A stretch of DNA of 64,000 nt from assembly GCA_027563935.2 (NCBI GenBank), contig CM050449.1, positions 83,173,178-83,237,177 of the forward strand, written 5' to 3'. Below, piece after piece: positions 58,131-64,000 of the stretch. Below the pieces are notes generated by a model. It made no database searches and had not been told where the DNA came from. It saw nothing but the letters and a program-made list of their open reading frames with translations. This DNA comes from Costus lasius (taxonomy: Eukaryota > Streptophyta > Magnoliopsida > Zingiberales > Costaceae). The stretch's first letter is position 1. Every line of letters begins with the position of its first letter. A program made the translations under genes and the position numbers.

Positions 58131-58672
58131 TAAAGTCCAAAACCCGATTACTCAATTACATCCACATTCCATGTTCCGACTAGGGAGTTGCCCCCGTTGG
58201 CCATGCCCTTTGAGGAAGAACCCGGTAGGCGTACACCCTACGAGCCCCATAATGATCCAATTCATGAGGATGAGCCTCTCGATGAAGATGATGTGTGGGC
58301 TACACAAAGGCCCGAAGCCCAAACCCGTTATGACCGTAATTGGATGGACAATGACTTTCGTCGCATCATCCGCACAGTCCTTGTGCCCTTCTTGGGTAGT
58401 CTTGATCCCACACAGTTCCTCGACTGGGCTGTGTTAGTAGATAACTATTTTGAGTGGTGCGCCATGCCCCAACACATGCCCGTTAACTACGCACATCTTT
58501 TGTTAGAAGGACCCACTTGTTCGCATTGGTCAAACATTGAGCATGAAATAGAGCAACACACCCTCCCTCCCATCACACAATGGGATGAGATGAAGTATCA
58601 CCTCCATGAGCGATATGTACCCCCCTCCTATAGGCACCGCCTTCTCGACCAATATAGCAGCCTACACTAAGT
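58131..58672 (+). pseudogene. Gypsy gag central part (element J), cut by G
   Basis: After F, gag resumes out of frame and then reads from 58188 as PPLAMPFEEE, FLDWAVLVDNYFEW and ITQWDEMKYHLHERYV. It ends YRHRLLDQYSSLH at the G insertion. It corresponds to A 41455-41083 plus 2898-2850. A and J thus give the same gag core from opposite strands. Confidence 0.82.
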
Positions 58673-59473
58673 TGTTGGTGTATATGCCCTAGGACCTAGC
58701 TTTGGTCCACTTATGTACTACTTGACTTTGATATTTATATCATTCTGGCATTGTCGTTATCTATGTTTGTTTACATCTGCGCATATGTACTAACATGATA
58801 ATGTCCCTAGAGACAGATTGGATCTGTGCTCGAACTATAGTCCCCAGTCGACGTACCTTAGTGGATATGGGACAACCATGGTACTTGTGAGACTGGTATG
58901 TGGGCTGGTTAGGACGCAGGCACATGGGTATATCATTGGAGGATATACTGGATAGACCCACTGTGAGGCTATGACTTGGTGTCATGAGTTATCCTCACAA
59001 GTGACAGGAGATGCATTGATCCCTTAACTTGAGGTCATTGATCATTCTATATGGTTAGGGACTTGCTTTGATACAACCTAACACCTCGCCGTAGTTGGGA
59101 GGTCATAACGGTTGTCATTGAGCATGTCACGACCCATATGAGAAGGTCAATGGACAGACAAAGGATTTGCCCCTTCCTTAGGGAAGTATGATATCCATGG
59201 AGCTCCTCTATGGTTATGACTGAGAGTGTATGGCCATACCCAGGTGAGAACCTGTTTTAGTCATAGCCATGTGATTGGGTGAAAACAAGTGGTGACACAC
59301 TTGTCCAATCGGATATCAGTTCGGTAAAGAGACTGTAATGCATCTGTACCTAGTTGCGATGATGGGGATGTCGGTGTCGATATCCATTCCAATAACCTGG
59401 GTAGCAGCGATGCACTGCTAGGTGCCACTCACTGCTTGTGGTGACCTTTGGTCAGCACTGCCAGCGTCAGAGG

Positions 59474-62270
59474 TGTTGGTGTATATGCCCTAAAGACCAA
59501 TGTATGGACATGGTCAGGCATTGTTTGAATGTACTTTGATAGAACTATTACTCTTTATATAGGCATGGTCGTTATTATGCAGACTTCTCTACCTGCGTTG
59601 ATGTATTGAGTTGCATAAATATTGTCCCAGGAGTTTGGATTGGATCCATTCTCATAAGCTATCCCCAGACAAGGTACCTTAGCAGATATGGGACAGCTTT
59701 GGTACATGTGAGACTAGTGTATGGGCTGGTTAGGTGCGGGGCACAGAAACGCAGACTTATAGGTGCATTGGATGCACTGGAGTGATCCACCGTGAGGATT
59801 GACTTGTCTAGTCAACAAGTCAATCTCACATACAAGAGGTTTGCATTTATCCTTAGACTTGAGGTATTCATGTCTAGATTTGATGATGGGTGTGCTTTAA
59901 TACAGTCTTTGTAACATCCCTCAGAATCACACCCCACACGCATACAAGTAAAAATACAGGGTTTTAAAAATTTTTACTCTTCCATTAAAACATAAGAAGA
60001 AAGCGGCATCGAAGGACATTTGTTTTGTTCCAGGATATGTGGGTCTGTGCAGCAGTAATTTAGTATACTTGCTGCCGGATTTTTCTGGATTTCCGGATTT
60101 CTATTTCCTAGTAAATCGATCCTACTCAGTTCTGTGCAGTTTTCAGTTCCGTAGTAATGTCCTTCGATGCCGCTTTCTTCTTATGTTTTAATGGAAGAGT
60201 ACAAATTTTTAAAACCCTGTATTTTTACTTGTATGCGTGTGGGGTGTGATTCTGAGGGATGTTACAGATGGTATCAGAGCAATATTACTAGCAATAAGAA
60301 ATTCCAGGAGAAAAGAATCAAGGTTGAGGGTTCAAATCCCCAACCAAAATAATTATTTTTGCCCTGTAGGAAAAATTCCTACACTTAGGCAAAAATCCCA
60401 AAATTTTAACAGATAAAAATACAGAAACAGAATTTCTAACCTTAAATCATAATTCAGAAAAATCGAGGGCGTTACAGTCTTACGTCTCTCCGTAATTGGG
60501 AGATCAAAACGACTGTCATTGGGCATGTCATAAGTCATGTAGAGACATGGATGACTAATAGTAGGATTTGCCCCTTCCTTATTGGAAGCATGATATCCAC
60601 TCGGGGCGCCCCACCTTATTGGTGCATGACAGGAGAGTGTGGCCACACTTGTTGAGTCATGACCAATGCATTGGATAATAAACTTGAGACTAATCCAATG
60701 GCAGGATATCAGCTTAGGCAAAGGAATCTGTGATGCATTAGGAATCCTCATTGTTTGTTAGGAGTTGTTGCCATAATGACTTAAGTCCTATGACATGGGT
60801 AGTAGTGATGTGTTGCTAGATACCCCTCACTACTTATGATGTTTACATCATTGCCATCGTCATATGGATCCTACGGGGTCACACGCAATAGACTCTTGAC
60901 GTTGCTTTATTCAGAAGCCTTAGGATCAAGTTATTGGATAACTTGGATCAATTTGGAAGATTTCATCAGCGCCAATGGGCCTGATGAGTCGGAAGAAGGT
61001 TATTGGAGCTAAACTTCATTTTTGGCAGGTTGACCCGAAATTGACCTAGATTGGTCACATTTGGATTAGGGTTGCATTGGATTAGATCCAATGGCTTAAT
61101 CAACCCACGCCATGAAGTTTGGGCTAGCTCATTATCCAATGAGGCCCAATAATTAGTTGTCATGAAGAGGAATTGGCTTAAAAGGGTATAATGGGGAGAA
61201 ATCTCACCCCATTGGCGCCTAGGGGCATAATGGGGTAAGGGAGGCGCCTTTGCTTCATTATGGAAGTAAAGGGCGCCTAGCCCTTCTTCCTTGGATGGAA
61301 TACTTGCTTCTAAGGCAAGTCTTGGGGCTGATATGGCTTGAGAACTTTTATGGGAAGTTCCTAGGCGCATATGGACATAAGGAAGAGGTATATGGTAATG
61401 TCTTGGAGACTTACCTTACTTCAAACCCTAGTTTCTCCCAAGACACCACTCTAGCCGAAATTCCTCATGCATGTTACGCCTAGCCACTTATCCTTTGATG
61501 GTAAGAATACATTTAAGGCATGTCTTGGGCTGATATAGTGCTTGGACAAATATGGATGGGTTGAATGAGGTTTATGGCAAAGTCTTGTAGACTTTCCTTA
61601 CCTCAAGACTCCTTCATCCTAGCCATACACTTGGCGTAATCCTAGCCCTTGCCCAAGCCGCCTCTAGTCCTATTTATAGGACCCATTGTCGCCCTCTCTA
61701 GAGGATGAACACTTGGAGACGTGAACACAAATAGAGGGGCGAAAGCAAGGGCATAGGGTGACAACATCAAATTGGCGCAACCCTTCTTCCAACAAGTGAC
61801 CGCAAAGTCTTCTCCTTCCTCTCCTCTTGGCGTGACTTGGAGAAGGACTTGGTGGCGCAATTTCTCCCTAATCTTCCTCAAGGCCGAAACTCATCTTCTC
61901 CCTCTTCTCTTGGAGTGAAGAGGATAAGGAGTTGGCAGCATCTTCCTTGCACTTGGCGCATGAACCTTGGAGGAGGCGCAAGAAGAGTGAAGGAACCCTA
62001 AGGCTCGATTCTCTTCCCTTCATCTAGCACCGAGCGTGGAAGGGAGCAACGATCAAGGAGTCGACGCATAGATACTTGTAGAGGGCGAACACTTGGGCGC
62101 CTTCAACATGGCTTCGACATCTAAACAAGCAAAAGATGTACATCTCTAACACATCCTTGTGTCTTCTCTCTCGCATGGATCCTTGGATAGGAATGTGTTT
62201 CGGGTGTAATGCTTCTTCCGCTGCGTCCTGGGACTGCAAAATTTTAAATTACACCCGGCATTCCCTAACA
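59474..62270 (+). mobile_element. Solo LTR H (B/D family), inserted in G
   Basis: H begins TGTTGGTGTATATGCCCT, ends CATTCCCTAACA and is flanked by AGAGG at 59469-59473 and 62271-62275. It lacks PBS and internal sequence. Without unit I it is 2225 bp, close to the 2229-bp LTRs of B. The palindrome GTGTGGCCACAC is at 60647-60658. Confidence 0.9.
59910..60476 (+). mobile_element. Unit I, 567-bp TG...CA insertion with 110-bp inverted repeats
   Basis: The unit starts TGTAACATCCCTC and ends GGGCGTTACA, flanked by GTCTT at 59905-59909 and 60477-60481. Arms 59910-60019 and 60157-60266 are inverted copies with one mismatch. The second arm is followed at once by GATGGTATCAGAGC, a PBS-like sequence. 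A tRNA B-box-like GGTTCAAATCC lies at 60329-60339. No coding sequence is present. It may be a solo chromovirus LTR with a rearranged interior or a small palindromic LTR-type element. Confidence 0.75.
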
Positions 62271-63403
62271 AGAGGAACCTACAGGGTCGCACACTTTGAT
62301 ACTTGAGTTCTCGTATTGATCGGGAAGCCTTATGATCGAGTTATTGGATTACTCGGATCTAATTGGGAGATTTCATCAGCACCAATGGGCCTGATGAGAT
62401 GGAAGAATGTTATTGGAGCCAAACTTCATTTTTGGCAGGTTGACCCGTATTTGACCATGATTAGTCACATGTGGATTAGGGTTGCATTGGATTGGATCCA
62501 AGTTCTTAATCAACCCATGTAATGGAGTTTGGGCTAGCTCATTATCCAATGAGGCCCAAAAACAAGTTCTCATGAAGAGATAAGAGGCTAAAAGGGTATA
62601 ATGGGGAGAAGCCCAACCTCATTGTCGCCTAAGGGGTATAATGGGGTTTGGGTGGCAAAATTGCTTCATTAAGGAAGCAATTGGTGCCTAGCCCTTCTCC
62701 CTTGATGGTATGAATGCCTCTAAGGCATGTCTTGGGCTGATATGGTACTTGGGCAATTATGGATAGGTTGAATGGAGTTTATGGTAAAGTCTTGGAGACT
62801 TTCCTTGTCTCAAACCTCCTCATCCTAGCCCTACACTTGTCATGATCTTGGCCCTTCCCTTAACTGCCTCTTGCCCTATATATGTGACCCTAGCCGCCCC
62901 CTCTTATGATGATCGATCCTTGGAGGCGTGAACACAAGAAGAGGGGCGAGAGCTAGGAGCAAGGGCGCAACTTCCTCTTCCTTCTTCCATAGCCGCAAAC
63001 TTCTCTCTCCTTTCCTCTTGGCGCAAGGAGCTTTGGTGCTTGGCGGCTTGACTTGGTTGCTTCCTCTCTTGGTGCATCCTTTCCTCTTGGTGGCGCAAGT
63101 GAAGTGGAGCATCTCCCTAAGGCTTGGATCTTCTTCCCGAGGCTAGCACTGGGTGTGGAAGAAGAGGACTCAAGAGATCTGTGTGTGTGAGGCTGCAGAG
63201 GGCGCACACTTGGGCGCCTACATCGGCATCACTCCAAATCGCTCTTAAGGTATTTCCTAACTCATCGTGTCGACTCTCTTGCTTGCGATCTTCACTGGGT
63301 TTTTGGGACCGGCCTGTTTCGGAGACATTCTTCCGCTGTTCAATGTATGTATGTATCTCTATGACTCTGAAAAATTGTAAAATGTCCCCAGGGTTTCCCA
63401 ACA

Positions 63404-64000
63404 TAAGGATCGGGTACTGTAGATGAATACCGCCGAAACATTGATACGCTACAACTCCGGTGCAACTTGCAAGAGGATCTCGATCTTGTCTTGTCTAAAT
63501 TTAAGAATGGGATCCATTCGGATATCTGACGGGCCTTACCCACTTACGGTTTGGAGAGTCTAGATCAGACCTTTTAGCATGATCGAGACATCGAGCATGA
63601 CTTGAGTGTTGCAGCTAGACGTAGTGATTTCGGACCCCATAGGCGGCCACATAGTGGTGGTCCCCCACCTGCCCACACTCGGGTTGAGCCACCTAAGGCC
63701 CGTTTAGAACCACGTCCGAACCCTGTGACCATAGCTCCCCAAGACGTCCAGCCCCTGAGACCTCTGCTTCCCGTTCCACTTGGGAAGAGAAGGGCAAAGC
63801 CCTGGTTCATGGTTCATCGAGCCACGTGAACTGTTTCAATTGCCTTCAACCGGGTCATTATTCCAAGGATTGTCCCAAGTGTTCCACCCATGCGGACAAG
63901 AGTCAAACCTGTGTAGCCACCATTACTCGCGAGAATGTGGAACATGACATAGAGGCTACGTGTTACACGAGTGGTGATGAGTCGGGTCACCCCACACTTG
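63404..64000 (+). pseudogene. Gypsy gag C-terminal part and zinc knuckle (element J)
   Basis: Gag continues from the G junction (YRRNIDTLQLRCNLQED). A TGA at 63527-63529 falls at the same codon as in A, and a TAG follows near 63567 where A has CAG. The basic linker at 63602-63829 ends in a frameshift. The knuckle CFNCLQPGHYSKDC reads from 63833. The element runs off the right edge before protease. Confidence 0.82.

Larger units (their letters stand above)
58673..63403 (+). mobile_element. Solo LTR G, interrupted by H
   Basis: G starts TGTTGGTGTATATGCCCT and ends GTTTCCCAACA. The flanks are TAAGT (58668-58672) and TAAGG (63404-63408), one mismatch in five. Without H it is 1929 bp, close to E. 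The palindrome GTATGGCCATAC is at 59228-59239, and a TATA-like CTATATATG lies near 62875. Confidence 0.88.

Noticed and set aside
60267..60346. tRNA gene from TGGTATCAGAGC to GGTTCAAATCC
   Set aside because: The distance and missing acceptor and anticodon stems do not make a tRNA. The first part is better read as a PBS after an LTR end.

Overview
This 64 kb window looks like plant nuclear DNA made almost entirely of nested LTR retrotransposons. I see no host gene, tRNA, rRNA or CRISPR array. The plant assignment rests on Ty1/copia and Ty3/gypsy (chromovirus) polyproteins, primer-binding sites (PBS) matching initiator Met-tRNA (TGGTATCAGAGC), and LTRs of 1.6-2.4 kb. This density is typical of heterochromatin in a large angiosperm genome. 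I found LTR ends, target-site duplications (TSDs), PBS and polypurine tracts (PPT) by reading, and label the elements A-M.

Left part (1-42740): A is a broken gypsy element on the minus strand, split into 1-2898 and 41078-42740. Element D (2899-41077, plus, TSD CGTAT) is inserted in A's gag. D is a degenerate copia-derived element. Its 5' LTR holds solo LTR E (2935-4883, TSD TGGAC) and a 178-bp remnant L' (6752-6929). Its interior holds copia element C (11333-29674, minus, TSD AGAAA). C's 3' LTR holds element B (12004-21225, plus, TSD CAATT), a relative of D. D's 3' LTR holds L (32407-40551, plus, TSD GCGGT), a full-length chromovirus with an uninterrupted 1578-residue gag-pol. With the insertions subtracted, both D LTRs measure 2420 bp. 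L and L' sit at the same position with the same TSD.

Middle (42741-55238): K is a nearly intact copia element (42741-51825, plus, TSD GGTCG) inserted in A's 5' LTR or at its edge. Next comes M, the 3' end of an L-related element that has lost reverse transcriptase and integrase but keeps a chromodomain-like tail behind a proline-rich repeat and a minisatellite.

Right part (55239-64000): J is a gypsy element of A's family on the plus strand and runs off the window. It is interrupted by solo LTR F (56022-58130, minus, TSD TAAAG) and solo LTR G (58673-63403, plus). G contains solo LTR H (59474-62270, TSD AGAGG), and H contains a 567-bp unit with long inverted repeats, I (59910-60476, TSD GTCTT).

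Relationships: C and K are two copies of one copia family, each broken by a different in-frame stop. B, D and H share LTR ends, PBS and PPT with C/K but carry only decayed coding remnants, so they look like a non-autonomous family that used C/K-like proteins. The copia LTR groups share a series of palindromes in U3 despite wide divergence elsewhere. Only L has an uninterrupted set of retrotransposition domains here.
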